Source: Anaspis maculata (lineage: Eukaryota; Arthropoda; Insecta; Coleoptera; Scraptiidae). From it: a DNA stretch of 64,000 bases. Below the pieces are notes generated by a model. It worked only from the letters and a program-made list of their open reading frames with translations, was not told the DNA's origin and searched no databases. A program made the translations under genes and the position numbers. The stretch is from positions 50,950,171 through 51,014,170 of the forward strand of contig OX421961.1 in NCBI GenBank assembly GCA_949128115.1. The letters run 5' to 3'. Of the stretch, positions 38,201-53,200 are shown piece by piece (within the stretch, counting starts at the first letter, position 1; every line of letters starts with the position of its first letter).

Positions 38201-41200
38201 ACTGTTATAAATTTCATCATTATGTATTTTTAGCGGATTGCATTTTTTTTAAAGAAAAAAATTAAAAATAAAATTTGAATTTAAATTAAAACTCGCAGTC
38301 ACTTAGTACAGCCATCCTTTTTTTCAAATTGACCTCAACGATAAATTTCTGTTGAAAAATAGGGCTGTTTCGCAGGAAGGCGTGAGTGCATTGTATAGCA
38401 AATAACCGGCGCCCTTAAGGCTGTATTCTTAGCAGAGCAAAATTATCTTTGAGATTTCTCCTTAAAAAATGAAGATAAAAACTCGTTTTTTTCATACGGT
38501 GTACTGAATGTATTAGAAAAATTAATAATTAAAATTCTACCTAGCGTTTTTCTATGTAAAAAAATATACAGATTTTTTTTGGTGACGACTTTTCTCAAAG
38601 AACGGCTAGGTATGTATTCAATTTTCTACTTTTCTCAAAATTATAAAACATTTCATAATTTTTTCGTTTGTCAAAAAATGTACTAGCAATCTTTTAGAAA
38701 CTTTTTCAGTGTTTTACGGCTACTCGGCTTCTAAAAAAATGTGGGGTAATCGAAACGGAAACAAGGTGAACAAACATTTAATGGAATCCCATCAAAATCT
38801 CGATATATCTTTATCTTAATTTTTGAGGGAGAAATATTGATACCCTGCGTATACAGCCTCAAGAAGTATTCTTCGCAATACCAGAAATTTAACTATCAGC
38901 TCTCTCATACCGTGCCTCGGAGAGCACGTTAAGCTGTCGGTCCACGGTTAAGTAGAGTATAGCCATTGGCCAGACTTCGCCGTAACGCAAAGACGAAATT
39001 ATTATTTTTATTATTATTATTATTATTAATATAGGTACTATCTGCCTTGCCAAATGCAGTAGAAACATATTTTTGCTTGCTTGTAGCATAAGTTATATTT
39101 TTTTTGCGATTTTACGTCTTGTTTTCGACAAAATTTTCTCAGAAGAACGTCGTTAGTCACTGTGTATTCCACCAAGCGGTGTACCTACCTTTAACCTTTC
39201 ATCTCTCTACATAGCATAATAGGATGCCTAAAAAATGCGTTGTTTATCTACTTGTAAATTATTGTATCAGTTAACTACTTATGCGACAAAATACGGGGAT
39301 TCCTGCTTGTAACCTTTATCCAAGATGTTATTTTAGATTTGAACTGGCATGTAAAAGCTGGAAGTTTTGGCGAGCCTGGCTCCAGCTACTTGAAACTGTT
39401 TGTTGTTTTCAGTTATTTTGAAATAATATGATGGAGGCGGGTTCGACTTCTGGGGGGTCCCTCTTCCCTGCCTTTACAGTGGTACAGCGTCGTCATACTA
39501 ATTGGCTATGCTATGCTAACATAAGCATGCATAGCATAAGCCATTCTCATTTACCTGGGGTTCTCGGGGCGCAGGTTCACCTATATTGGCGCCGCCGCCA
39601 ACCCCAACCCTCGCCAGCCCGATCGATAAGCACTCCCGGTTAAACAGTCAATTGAACCACTGAGTTATTTAGTCTATGGGAAGACCTGCGCACGAGCTGC
39701 GAGTAAAGAGAACCGCCTATACAGGATGATTCACCACCAAACGGACATAGCCTAAGGGTAGATCCAGTTTCTACAATTTGACAATCTCAATCATTCTTGT
39801 GCGCCTTACGGTTCTTGAGTTATGGCTTTCAGAATATACGGAAGCATCAACTTTCGGCATTCAATCAGCATGTTAAATTGATACCACCGTCATGTAGTAG
39901 GCAAATTAACCATAAATAGCTCTTGGCTATTAACCAATTAACCATAGATAATAAAACATTAGAAAATCGATCATGGTGATGTTACTGTGAAGGCAAACTG
40001 ACGCTGGAAAGAAATAAAGGTAATATAGCATTTGAAGGGTATCAGATATATTCGAAACTCATTATTATAATAAAATTTGGGGTTATTATTCAGAATATCC
40101 ACTTTTCCACTTCGTATCTCTGCCGTTCTGGCCATAATTTTAAAAAGATGGCGCCCAATAAATCATATTTTCGGAAAATTTTCGGAAAATTCGTCATTAA
40201 GTTTTAGAATTCATATCAAAGTGGAGGTCTCTGAAAATTCTCTAAAATTTGACATCTGAATCACCCTTATGCGACTTACGGTTCTCAAGCTATACCTTTT
40301 CAAAGTCAATTTTCCCTTAGAGCTCACCCTGTAGTGGCATAACAACCGTTACCATGATTGATTTTCTGGGGATATTCATGGTCTGTGGTTGACAACTAAT
40401 CATTATTTATGGTTGATTTGACTGCCACGTGGAGTATAAATCAACTTAACATGCTGATTGGATGACAAAAGTTGATGCTTCATGGAGTTCTAGAAGCCAT
40501 AACCCAAGAACCGGAAGTAGCACGTACACGAGTAAGGTGTCAAATTGTAGAGAATTGAATAAGCTTCCATTCGCATACAAACGCTTCTACCTCACATTGA
40601 CTGAAATGAAGATATTGACAAAAAACTGTTTTTTGGGCGCCATCTCTTTAATATGGCGGCCAACACGGCAAAGATACGAAATGGAAAAGTGAAAATTCGG
40701 GAAGGGCACATTAAGATCTATAATACTGCCAAGTTTTAGAAATGTCGGATAACCTTCAAAAAAGGCCGGAATTTAGCATATCTTATAGAGACAATCCAGA
40801 CAGTTTCCCGAAATGACGTTTGTAAATTTAGGTACGAAATAAGAAAAGGATTTTTTTGTCTACAAAATGACGTTCCAGATATTGAAATCCGTTGAAAAAC
40901 AAACGATCTACAGCCAGTTTCTTATTACCAGATGAAGCCCATTTTGGCGCCTCCACCATATTTGCCTGCAGCAGATGTCAATATTCCACCATAATTTTCC
41001 ATTGTCCTTGATCGTCCAAGAATCGATTAGGACATAACTCTATAGGTATATATCTTCATGAAGTTGCACACGGCCAAGCCTTTTACTTTCCCGGCCCCAC
41101 CAACATGGAGGGAAAGTATTGTAATCGTGCAGAAAAAAAGTTTTGAGATTTCACCGGATATATCCATTTTGAGGTCCCCCAAGTCGATTAAGACCATTTC

Positions 41201-44200
41201 CAGAATGATGTCTGTCTGTATTATGCATTCAGCTTTTATTTGCAACAAAGCAGGCCTTGGAATTTTGTTTTTACGTTTTTTAAAATTAAAAATACCCAGA
41301 CACTTCAGCTATTACAGCTGCCAGTCAGTGTCAGTGTTAATACTCTGTCAGCTATACCAGCTGATATGAAGCAATGTTGTCTTTCCCCTTGCCGCTTAAT
41401 TTTTGTGCTCACATCAGGGTAGGTGCTCACTGTGTTTGATAAAAAAAAGCCTGATGTTTCTGACAGTTTCTGATGTCAAAGCAGTTACAGAGTTGGTGTA
41501 AGATGGATTTTGATCTTTGGGTGTGGTTGAAGGAAGATTGGAATAACGTGAGAAAAGCTTTTTGAAGATCGACCAGATGTGAAAGCTGTTATTCTGCCTA
41601 CACACATTTTGTGAAACTCCTTTCTTCAGCACTTTTTGGCCAGCTACCTACAGTGCTCAGTAAAGCTAGTAGTGAAATGAAAAAATCAATGAAGATGAAA
41701 ACGGAGCGAGGACCTAGCTGATGAAAGTCCGTTTCAGACAGGATGGCTGAAAAGAAACTAAGAAGCTTATTGCTTGATCATGTTGCGAGCTCAAGTGATG
41801 GACCCCTACCTATCTTCACAAATTTCCGGAGTCCGAAATGTTCCGAGTTCAAGTACCTTGTTTCTAAAAGTACCTACCTACCCTAATAAAAATTAATAGG
41901 CCAGAGCCATCATTCGTTTCAATTCAAAGGTCTTCACTTTTATTGTTATTGGTAGATGCCAGTACCAGATCGATCTCTATCGACTGAAAGAAACACGGCT
42001 TTCTTGACACAGCTTCCTCCTTGTTAAATACAGCCAAATTTTAGATTTCTCTTCTCACTTTGTATAGCACCGCCTGTACAACTTCGTTTGTTCCATATGT
42101 AGAATGAGGAAGAACTTCTCCACTACGCTTAAAGAATGACAAGCGGTTGATAGTTTATGTCATTTGGACATTCAATCAATCAGAAATGAACTTGCAACAC
42201 TGTTCTGGATTTTGAAGTAAAGCGATAACCCCAGAAAATAATGCATAACCTAAACTGTGGCATTCCACTGACAGCGCTTTTACAGAGTGGATTCTGTCAA
42301 ACTAGGCTCACCTGCTTTGTTGCAAATAAAAGCTGAATGCATAATAGGTGTGTATGTGTGTGTGTGTGTGTGTATGTGATCTTCCACGATAACTGCCGAA
42401 CCGTTTATCCGATCAATTTGAAATTTGATATGCAGACGTGGTTTCGCCCTGGAATGACCGGATTAGTTTTTGGCTGACATCTGTCAAACATAAGTGTCAC
42501 TATCAGAAAATGACAAAAGCTACATCTCACGGAACTTGACTTGCAATATGTCATTTGAAAGCCCTTGAAGAACTGTATTCAGAACAGTTAAAAGTATTTT
42601 CCTACCTGTTGTCTGTCAAATTATAAAAAATATCAAAGTCTGGAACTTTGCCATTTAATTATTCAAAATCTATAGGACAGATGTGAACCAAACCCGGCAG
42701 GAAGCAACATTACCAAAAAATCAAACTAATGCTGAAGTTGAAGTTTCCCACCGTTTTCCGGACAAGCGCTATGGATTTTCAAAAATTTTCCTAGCCGATT
42801 ACAGCCTCGCTTGCCTGTTCCTCGATTTTTGGCCTATTCAATTTTTTTAGCAACATGGCAACCAAACCGGTAGGTAACTACGTTTTTGTTACGAATTGTA
42901 TCAATGTCAAAGTGACAACATGAACGCTGTTCTCGGCAGGTTCTCGGTGTTTTCTTTTGTATCTTCTTGCATCATTTGAGGCAACAGTGCGAACCGATCC
43001 TTTGTGTTGTTTGGGGCTCCGTAAATCCCCTTGTGTTTTCTGTAGCTTTAGCAACTCCAGTATGCCTATTCCATTGACGTATATGTACAAACTGTAATGA
43101 GTGCAGTTCGCTTATTTGATTCGGTACCAGGGCCCCATCCCCATGGTGTCTGCCGTTCAAGGCCCTGATGGGGCCCCCATATGTGTCTATCAGATTTTGC
43201 CGTTTCAGGCCAAAACTGCGGCCTTGTGTCTTCTTGGGTTCGTTGAAGCCCTTTAGGCTCCTGGTGTCTGCGGGTGTCTCTTGAAGCCCCACCGAATCCC
43301 CCTCTCGTTTTTTTTAGTTTTCAGAATTCTTGTGCCGTCATGGCAATTATATAGAATTCTGCCCTAGGTTCCTAGGTATTCAATCCGTGAATAGATTTTC
43401 GCCAATGATTTTAAAAAAAATAGGTTATTGGTTCTTAGCCCAGGCTTTTTAGCATTTAACATGAAACAAATTAATCCACGTGCAATCTTCACGGTATCGT
43501 ACCCACTTAACCTTACTAAACAACATACTAAAAGTCCCCAACTTTCCTCCGTGTGCGTCATAATTTTTGAGGGGGGGGGGTCAAAATTTTCATTAAAAAA
43601 ATTCTAGGACAGGAATAATCTAGTCATTGGCTTCAAATTTATTATATTCGGATACAGTGGGTTATAAGTGAAACTTATTTACAAACTAGATGTCTATGGT
43701 CCCCGTGAGGGGAGCTCGGGAGGGAGGCAATTGGTGACCTATGCAAGAAATTTGATTTTCAATAATATTGAGACAATACTGGCATGTTGGGTATCGTTTC
43801 CCACTAAATCTGACTTTACAAATCCGATTATGACATTTAAATTATGTTTAAAAAATCTTTTGAGCAATTTTTGGCGGGAAAACGTGATTTTGGGACCAAA
43901 ATAAAGCCGGTTTTTCAATTTGGGTTATTTTTGCGTTCGATGCATTAATCATTTGGATTCAAGATTGGGTGAATTATATGGACTTTTCTGCATAGGACTA
44001 TCATATCATAAACGCGACGTAAGTGGTTACAAGGTGAGAAAAATGATTTATTGAAAAAAATGTCGGAGTCCTAAATGTCACTCAAAAATATCTCCGCGCA
44101 GTCGAAAAAAATGTATTGTAGCTGTAATATGGCTTTGATTCCATCTTTCAAGGTTTCTTCTTGTAGCCAAAACAATTCTCTAGCTTCCGAAAAAAGAACA

Positions 44201-47200
44201 CTTCACATTAAAATAATAATAATATAACAACAGCAACTTTCCCGCGGGTAGAGCTACATTTTTCAGTTTCAAGCTGGCTTACACCGAACATCAAACCAAC
44301 TCGATTTTATAGTATTCAAGAAATGATAATTATGTCGAATGCCTAATGTAAATGCGTGAAATAGTTGCAGTTATCGATCCTATTCGAAATTTTGAACATT
44401 GATGTATTCAACGTGAAAATATCGTAAATTAAAAATCCACAATTTTCAAGAGCAAATTATCATTTTTTTCAAATCAAAAATGCTCACAATCTTTCCAAAA
44501 CAGATCTTCAACATTGTATTTACATATTAACAATGTATTGGAAGTCTAGCACAGCACAGGAAGATTTTTATAGTCATGCTCTGCAAAAAATATCAAATAA
44601 TTATTATTATAATCTCAATTTCACTAGTAGTCAAAAAAAATCGCATCTAGCTTACCATCTGTACTCTTAGCTTATTTTGCCCAATATATTAGTTTTGTTA
44701 AAACTCGTCTGTTGATTCCCAAACAATAAATCGATAGTTACCTCGAATACCTACTGATAGTACCTATACCCATCTAAAATAATAGCTAAGTTATCTAGCA
44801 CCTAATGGGACTAAATACATAAGTTTATAAAAATAACAGATCGTCCTTGGGGTCATACTCAACAAGGTGGGGTAGACTCTCACATGTTGTGCATCTACAG
44901 AACTTACTTACACATCTGCGAACAAGACAAGGAAGATCGCCTGCATCTATATTTTACACCGCAGTTCTTCTTGCAGTTGCAAGACACTATCTTCAAAAGA
45001 GTCTCCGGAGCTGGAGGAAGATGCGTCTTGGCGGGGACCAACTACCCGTGGGTGCTCCCGCGTAGCCCACCGTGTTGTTTGTTCACACCTAGAGTACCTT
45101 AGCTATTATTATCTAGCGAAAACCAGAGGTTAATCCGAGGTCTAGGAGCCGCGATATTGCGTGAAATGACAGACACACAGACGGACGGACGGACGAATAA
45201 ATGAAATAAAATATCTTTGTGGTTTGTCTATCCAGAGTACCTAAGCTATCATCTAGCAAAAACCCAAGCGCAATCCGAAGTTTAGTAGCTGAGATATTGC
45301 CGGACACTGCAGACGGCAATAACAAGAACAAACTATAAAAACATGATGCACAAAGAGGAAAATTGAGGAATTGTACCTAGTACCTACTCATACGAGTACT
45401 ACCAGACCAGATTTAGTCAGTACGATGCTGTGCATATTGAACGTAGAATCACTTATTACAGATCAAAGTCTAGGTTAACAATGTTGAAGTGATTTTCCCC
45501 ATATAATGCGTTTGACGTAGCTTCATAGAATCCTTATTGGAATTGCTGGACAATTCACAATGAAGCTAAAAGATACGTCATTTTGAAGCTAAAACTGTAG
45601 AGAATCTACTGCATATAATAATACCAAGTGATATTAAGTGGTCGATGCAAAAGTAAAATGTTAACTGGAGCACAAAAAAAAAACACAAAAAAGTGTCATT
45701 ATTAAGAAATTAAGTCTGTTAATGTCAAATTTTGAACAAAAGCTATCCCATATCATTCACATTGATTCATTATCTTTCATTCAAGACCAAGATAAGAGAA
45801 ATCGATTGGGTGGTTGAGAACTAGGAGCATTTTTAATTGGGAAGTGCATTTTGAGGTGTCTTCATCTTTGCCTGTCAAAAAAACAATGACGCACACGGGG
45901 GAAAGTTGGGGACTTTTTGTATGTTATACAGCAAAGTCTAGTGAACCCAAAACTGAAAAGATTGACCGTGTTTTAATTTGTTTCATGTTTTGCCGTTTTT
46001 TCGACTAAAAAGCCTGGGCTATCTTGAATTACTTCATAATGCGATCGCGCAAATTAAACGGTTCTGCCACGATAACTACCAAATTGTTAATCGGATTGAA
46101 TCGAAATCAGGTACGGAAGCGTAAGTTCAGCCTGGAATGACCTGATTAGACTTTGGGTGAATGATTTTGATCGAAAGTCCTCAGGTGCCACATTGGGTTT
46201 GGGCTTGTCTGCCCAAGCTCTAAATTAAAGATAATAGAGTTGAAATTTGACACACAGATGCAGAAAGTTTTCAATCAAGTTTGTGTAATTTCGTCATCAT
46301 GTCTGAAGTAGAAACAAAAATTTCAATGAGGAACCTGCATTGCATTCTTCAGATTTCGCAACAATTAGCTTCCTAGTTCTTCATACATTACAAAATATTT
46401 TATCACCTTGGAAACCTAAGAACCTGTCACTTGTTCTGTCGGTCCGACAATGGATGCAGGATGCTCGCTAAACGCTCAACTCACTGGAACTTTTCCAATC
46501 AACTTCTCAATTAAATCCCACTTTCCCGAAGGGACGCCTGAATCATAGTCATTACTGACGTCCCTGGATACCGCCGGGAAAGTTTTGTGTCGCCCCACAA
46601 CAGATTTTTTGACCCTATGCCCCCGGACTACAATGAATAGGTGGTTGACATTGAGCACGATTGTTCCTACAACCGTTCCCGATAGCTTGAGTTTAAAAAC
46701 GACCCGAAAATTTAGTGTTGGGCCAGACAGGGGGGACTTTTCGAAAAGCTAGTCACTGTTTGTTTTTGGCACGTTGAATTTCATTGATTGACGCAATCAG
46801 GATTTTACACAAACATATTTATACAGGGTGATTCATGAGTGACCTTACATAGGCTAATGGGAGATAGAGGACTTCGAGGCGAGTCAGGATCCACTGAAGA
46901 AATTTCATTTTCTCCAATGGTTACGAAGATACAGGGTGTTTTGTGTGTTTCGTATGAAACTTTGATAAGCGATATTTCTGGAACGGCCAGAGGTATTTTG
47001 TTGAAATTCACCAGTAATATTCCTCTGTTGGAACTCATCCCGAAGCCATAAAGGGTAAGTCAAAATCCAGGGCCGGGCTAGAAAAAAGGTGCCCCTTTTT
47101 TGTTTAATCAAAAAGTACGTTTTCTGACCGCTTTTCTAGAAAACTGCTATCGGATTCAAAAAGCTAAGGAAAAATGCTTTAAGAATCACTCTTCAATTAA

Positions 47201-50200
47201 GATGGCACACCTAAACCGTTTTGACAATAAAATTGAAAGTAAAATTTGTGGGTGAGTTCTCATTTTCGACCGGACATAGTCGACTCATTGTTTGATTGAA
47301 TTCATCAAAATTCATTTTTTGGCTTGTCTCTGTTGAATATAAGAGCTTGGTTGAAAGAAAAATTCCAGAGCCGACCATTTGTTTTTCATGACAAAATCGA
47401 GAGTGAAACCAAAATTAGACTCGATTTGGTCGTCAAAAAAATCTTCGGCTATGGAATTTTTCTTGCTACCAAGTCCTTCTATTTCACAGAGACAAGCTGA
47501 AAAATGAATTTGAATGAATTCAATCAAACAATGAGTCGATTATGTCCGGTCAAAAATGGAAACTTACCCATAAATTTCACTTTCAATTTTTATGTCGAAA
47601 CGGTTTAGGTGTGCCATCTAAATTGAATAGTGATTCTTGGAGCATTTTTCCTTAGCTTTTCGAATTCGATAGCAGTTTTTTAGAAAAACGGTCAGAAAAT
47701 ATACTTTTTGATCAAATAAAAGAGGGGCACATTTGTTCATCCTCATGCCCTGGATTTTGACTCACCCAGTATGGCTTAAGGGTCCAATAGAGAAATATTA
47801 CTGATGAATTTCAAGAAAATATCTCTAGCCGTTTCAGAAATATCACTTATCAAAGTTTCATATGAAACACACAAAACACCCTGTATCTTCGTAACCAATG
47901 GAGAAAACAAAATTTCTTCAGTGGATCCTGACTCGCCTCGAAGCCCTCTATCTCCCATTAGCCTATGTAAGGTCACTCATGAATCACCCTGTATATAATA
48001 TGCTTTATTTATTATTATCTTTCAATTTTATATATTTTATATTTTCTTATTTGATTGATCAGTATGCTGTGTACTTTTGCAACCCGGAGTAAACGGGCAG
48101 CCCACTTTATGTTAATATTAAGTTTTCTCTCTCTCTCTTCAGATGTGGAACGTGCTTTCGCAAGTCTAAACCTCTGAATATGGTAGAACTTCATTTTCCG
48201 TGCAAGAGGGAGCCTTCTGGAAGTTTACTTGTTGTGCTTGTGCTATGCCTGAGCTTTACCCCTGATTGCGTTTTTCTGGTTATACCGTGCTACAAAGATG
48301 ATCAAAAATGTGTGTTGCTTCAGTAACGCACGGGCTAGTAGACTCAGTAAACAGAATGTGAATCACTTCCGGCAATCGAAAGTTATTGGCCGTCAAAGTC
48401 AAATCATTTTTTTGGTGGCGACAACTTCATTGTGGAGCAGTTTATTATGGCCTTAAATTGCAGCCGTTTCGTGGGAAAAATTAAATTTTTTCTAACGTTT
48501 TCCAGTAACTAACTAGGAGCAACCAAAATTTTTGGAAGAATTCTCGAAAAATTCATGTCACGTCCCTCAATTTCAGCTTAATGGATAGAAGTGAAGTTGA
48601 GGGACGTAACAAAAAATTTTTGAAAACCCTGATGAAATTCTCATTTTTGATCTTCAGAAAATTTAAATTTTTTTTCACTATAGCTTGAGAATCTTTGTAA
48701 CAAAACTCTAACCAATGTTTTTATCAAAACCAATCAAGTAACGTTCTTGACCTGGGCCGGGCCCGCCTGTTGAACTTAACGCAGCTAGCAACCAACACCT
48801 CAAACGTTTCAATTAGGTAAGCTTTTATGCATGTCCTAAAGGTGGTAAGACTGATGAACAATAATAGTAGTAGATAAAAAAATTATGTATCATTATCAAT
48901 AATGATTGGGGGCTCGTATAATGTCGAATGTTAACATGAGATAGGTAACATTATTATTATTGATAATTAACTAAATAACAAAGATTAAAGGTGCATATAG
49001 GTACGTACGTATGTACATACCCTACCTAATGCTAAAATAATAACGGGTCTCTCGATGACTCAAATAAAGCGCATTTCCAACAAACTGATACAACTCCCAA
49101 TTCTGCATGAAACACGTTGAATTTGAAGACAATATTTTTCAACTACAAAAAATGAGCCAATCATAAAGCCTGTTTCCAAACGTTTCTATTTATCGTCGCC
49201 TTGGTGGTGAATGGTTCTAATCCACAATTTTCCGTTTTTTGAGTTATAACTGTACAGAGTTGGTAAAAGGTCCAAATTCTATAGTGGTCCACAGATTTAG
49301 GCCCTGATGCCCTTCCTGCTCAGTTATAGGGAATTTGCTAATATTTAGTTCTAAGCAACAATATATTGCAGTAAATATTTAGTATCAATAAGCTGCGCTA
49401 GTACAATGTTGTAAATATGTTTTTGCGAATAAAAACAGTTCATTCCGAGGTTCATTCACTAATTTTGTTAGTATTTTCTTTGTTTAATAGATAAAAACAT
49501 GCATTTTGAGCTCAATTTTGAGAGAGCGCAAAAAATTCATAGCCGTCTTTTTTCTCGGAACTTATGTTCAGTGGATTAGAACCATTCACCACCAACACGA
49601 CGTTATGTTATTCAGATGTTTGACATCTTGAACAGCTGTGAAACTTGACATTTGCGCTAGAAATAAAGCGCGTTTTCTGCGTCAAATTGAGTTCATAATA
49701 AAAGCTTATTATCTGTCAAACGGAAGTGTCTCTATAAAAAATGACAGAAGCAAGCTATGTCTCATGAACTTTGACTTGCAATAAGTCATTTGAAGGTCCT
49801 TGAAAAGCTGTATTCAAACCAGTTGGAAGTATTCCTACTTTGACTTTCAATTGCTCAAAAAATCTATCTAATAAATTGGAACCAAATTCGGCAGGAACCA
49901 ATATAACAAAAGATTCAAATCAAGTCTGCAACTGCAGTTTTCCATCATTTCCCAGTCAGGTGTTACAAATTTTTTGATTTTCCTCTGGCCGTTATCACTC
50001 GACGGGGCCGCTCACCCGGGTTTTGACCAGGTCGACCTGCATTTGGTGCAGGACTGAGACGCTCTTTTCTGCTCGGGGATCGACTTTTCTCGAAAAATTG
50101 ATATCAAAACTGGATTGCATTACGCCCATTTTCAAATTCGACGCGGTCCCGGTTTCCGGCGGTGATTTTTTCAAAATAGAACTTGCACATTCCGTAATTT

Positions 50201-53200
50201 AAAAAAAATGCAGAGCAAACTTCGACATGCGGTCAGCTCCACGAAATATTCATTTAGGAGCTGACTTGCCGCGAGTCATAATTGGAGAAATTATTGAACT
50301 AATTTTTGAGAAGGAAATTTCCGAAATCGAATCAACGGTTTTCGAGTTTTTCACCTTGGAAAAACCTCAAATTTTTTTTCAACCCGTGAATAATTAATTT
50401 TCACCAATTTTTTCAACAAGAGCTGGTTCTTGAACATTTCCCAACAATTTCCTTTCCCAATTTTCTGAAAGTTGGAGTCCAATTGAAAATGCAAAACCTG
50501 CTTATAAAGAGCGGGCTCAAATAATGGAGCTCAAGATGACGCCTTAGTTGGTGATTTTTACAATGAGATGTTTTGAAGAAAGCTTTGAGTTTTTTCCGGA
50601 AAATTAAAATTTTCTTGAAACAATTTCGAATTTCCTGCAAATTTGTTCCAATCGTTTCCTCAAACTTCAACTTCTCACCCAAAGGGACTCCTCGAACAAA
50701 AATGTCCAAAGGTTCCTGGATACTAGTCGGAAAAGTTTTGTTTTGTCCACAACAGATTTTTTGATATTTGATATGGTAGTTATATGGGGTAGTGAAGATA
50801 AAACTGTTTTTAAAAACTGTATATACTTAGTGAAGGTTACTGTTTTTGAAAACTGCTATTTGGTGAAAACATCCCTTGAAAGTATGGAGTGGGATTGGTG
50901 GAATAAGGCGTTGCGGAATCAATTCCAGCGGGCTTGTCCCTTGTAGCTCTCCTTCGAAAGCTAAAGGAAGGTACTATGAATTGATCATTGAAAGATTCTC
51001 TAAATTCAAAAATTATTTACATATTTCACAATTATTTATTTGGATTTTGAAAACAAAAACACCTTCGATTAGTAACTCTTCGTAGCTTTAGAAAGAGACC
51101 CAAATTGTAAGTTTCTGCCAAAAAAAGGCCGCTGGAATTGATTCCGCAACGCCCTATTATTTCATCAATCCAATTCCATCCTTGAAAAATTATCATGATG
51201 TCATTGATATGTCCATGATTAAAAAATGACGAACAACGGTCGCCAGTACCCAGTATTATCAGGTGGATAGACTATCAAAAATGAAGATGACTTGACCATA
51301 AAAACATGCCTCGCAAACGCAGTTTGGCTTATTTATTGATTTTTTATGAATACTCACTCATCATTCATTGATGGGATCATTGTAAACGGGAATCCAAATT
51401 GCAGTTTGTTAGATTATTTTGCTGTATGCAATGTGCCCCATTTTTGCGCTAAAACAGAGATTTTTTTAAATGAAATGCCCTATACTTTTTCATTTAATTT
51501 ACCTGTTCAGCTTTTCAAGCTCTGTTGTGGATGTATTTTTGTTTCTTCAGATTGTGGCAGTGCTACTACACAAAAATTTGAAATTGTAAATTTTCGTAGT
51601 TTTGAGCTTTATTTTGAAAAATCATAGAGACCTTGTTTTTCGGTTTTAAAGGATGAAATCTGCCATTACAATACTCGAATAGATGATGAATAACTCCATT
51701 GCAAGAGAGTCAAGATTTTGTGATATAGGGTGTGTCATATTTTATCGAAATAAGCGAATTTGAACTGCTTAGTCTTAGTTTTTCAAATGGAATGCCCCAT
51801 TTTGTATCTCACTCCACTTATAACCTATTGTAAACTTCATCATTTTCGAGACGTTCGAGAATTTTGATGAAAAAACTGTTTAGTTGAATTTTTTACGCTG
51901 AACAGGCCCTGGTGATAATGAACAAATGTAATGTGTTCATGTAATAATGACACATTATGCTTGATTGAGAACCAATTCTTGTTATTGAATAGCCGTGCTA
52001 AATTTCAGTTTTAAGAAAATGTAGTAAAAAAATATGGACAGGAAGGAAAAGGAGGAAATTGGAATTGGATAGCCCAGTAAAGCTGTTTTCGCGACTTTAA
52101 AAACCTTCAAACTGTCAAATTGAGAGGTGCGTACATTTTGACATACGACTTCAGCCCTCATCTATAGCAAAAATAAAGCTGAGTTTATGATGAGCGATTT
52201 TTTGCCGCGATTTGAGCTGAGCTGAGCGGAGCGGAGCGATTTTTTTGCCTAGGCCAATTACGATGCGGGAACGTGACATCATGAATGAACAGGATTGGTC
52301 CAGACAAAAAAAAAATCGCTTAGCTCAGCTCCGCTCCGCCGGGTATCGCTCATCATAAACTGAGCATAATGCTGAAAAGGAGTAAAATATTTATTATTAT
52401 TCGAGTTATTATTTTATTATTTTTATTATTGACATACGATTTTCTGTATCTTGACCTAATGAGGACAGGAAAAATATACAAAAAAATATACAAAAAACAA
52501 TAGTTTTTTCAAAATAATCGATTTTCTCAGAAATCGAGGGTGAAGTAGAAGAGTGAAAATAAAAGAGAAGGAAAAATGTATTAAATATTGAAATAAAATA
52601 GTGGGAGTTCCATCCGAAAAACAAGATCCCTGGGATTTTTCAAAATGAACCTCAAAATTACAAACATTTTCAATTTTTCATTTTTTAGCTAATATGGTAG
52701 CAATGCTAGAAACTGAAGAAACAAAAATATATTTATGATAGAGCTTAAAAAGCTGAACAAAGAAAATGAAATCTAAAGTTGGGCATTTTATTAAAAAAAA
52801 AAATTATCGCAAGAAAAATTGTTATTGTTCGGTAAGTATAGTGGAAAAATGGGGCGCTCTATACAGAGCTCAAACAGATGCAATCGAGGTTTTCCATATC
52901 AGTGGCTCACCCTGTATATTACATTATTTACATAAATATTTTTCTGTGCTTTCCATGTCATGCATTCAAAAGTAAAACAAAATATCCTGGATGTTTCGAA
53001 TATTTCGAGTGGATCGAGCGATAATTTTCAAAAATCGCTTATTTTGAGATCACTCGTGAATTATCCAACTTTTTTGTATGAAAAATACTTGTGATGTCGT
53101 AGGTACCTACTTTATTTGTGATCAGGATAAGAAAGTGCAAAAGTAAACGCTATTTTTTTTTTAAACTATCGTAATGAGAAAGTTTTTGAAGGGGTTTTGA

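Noticed and set aside
44847..45102. Two overlapping 72-codon plus-strand frames
   Set aside because: Both are short, in different frames over the same bases, lack domains and run towards a tandem repeat; neither can be preferred.
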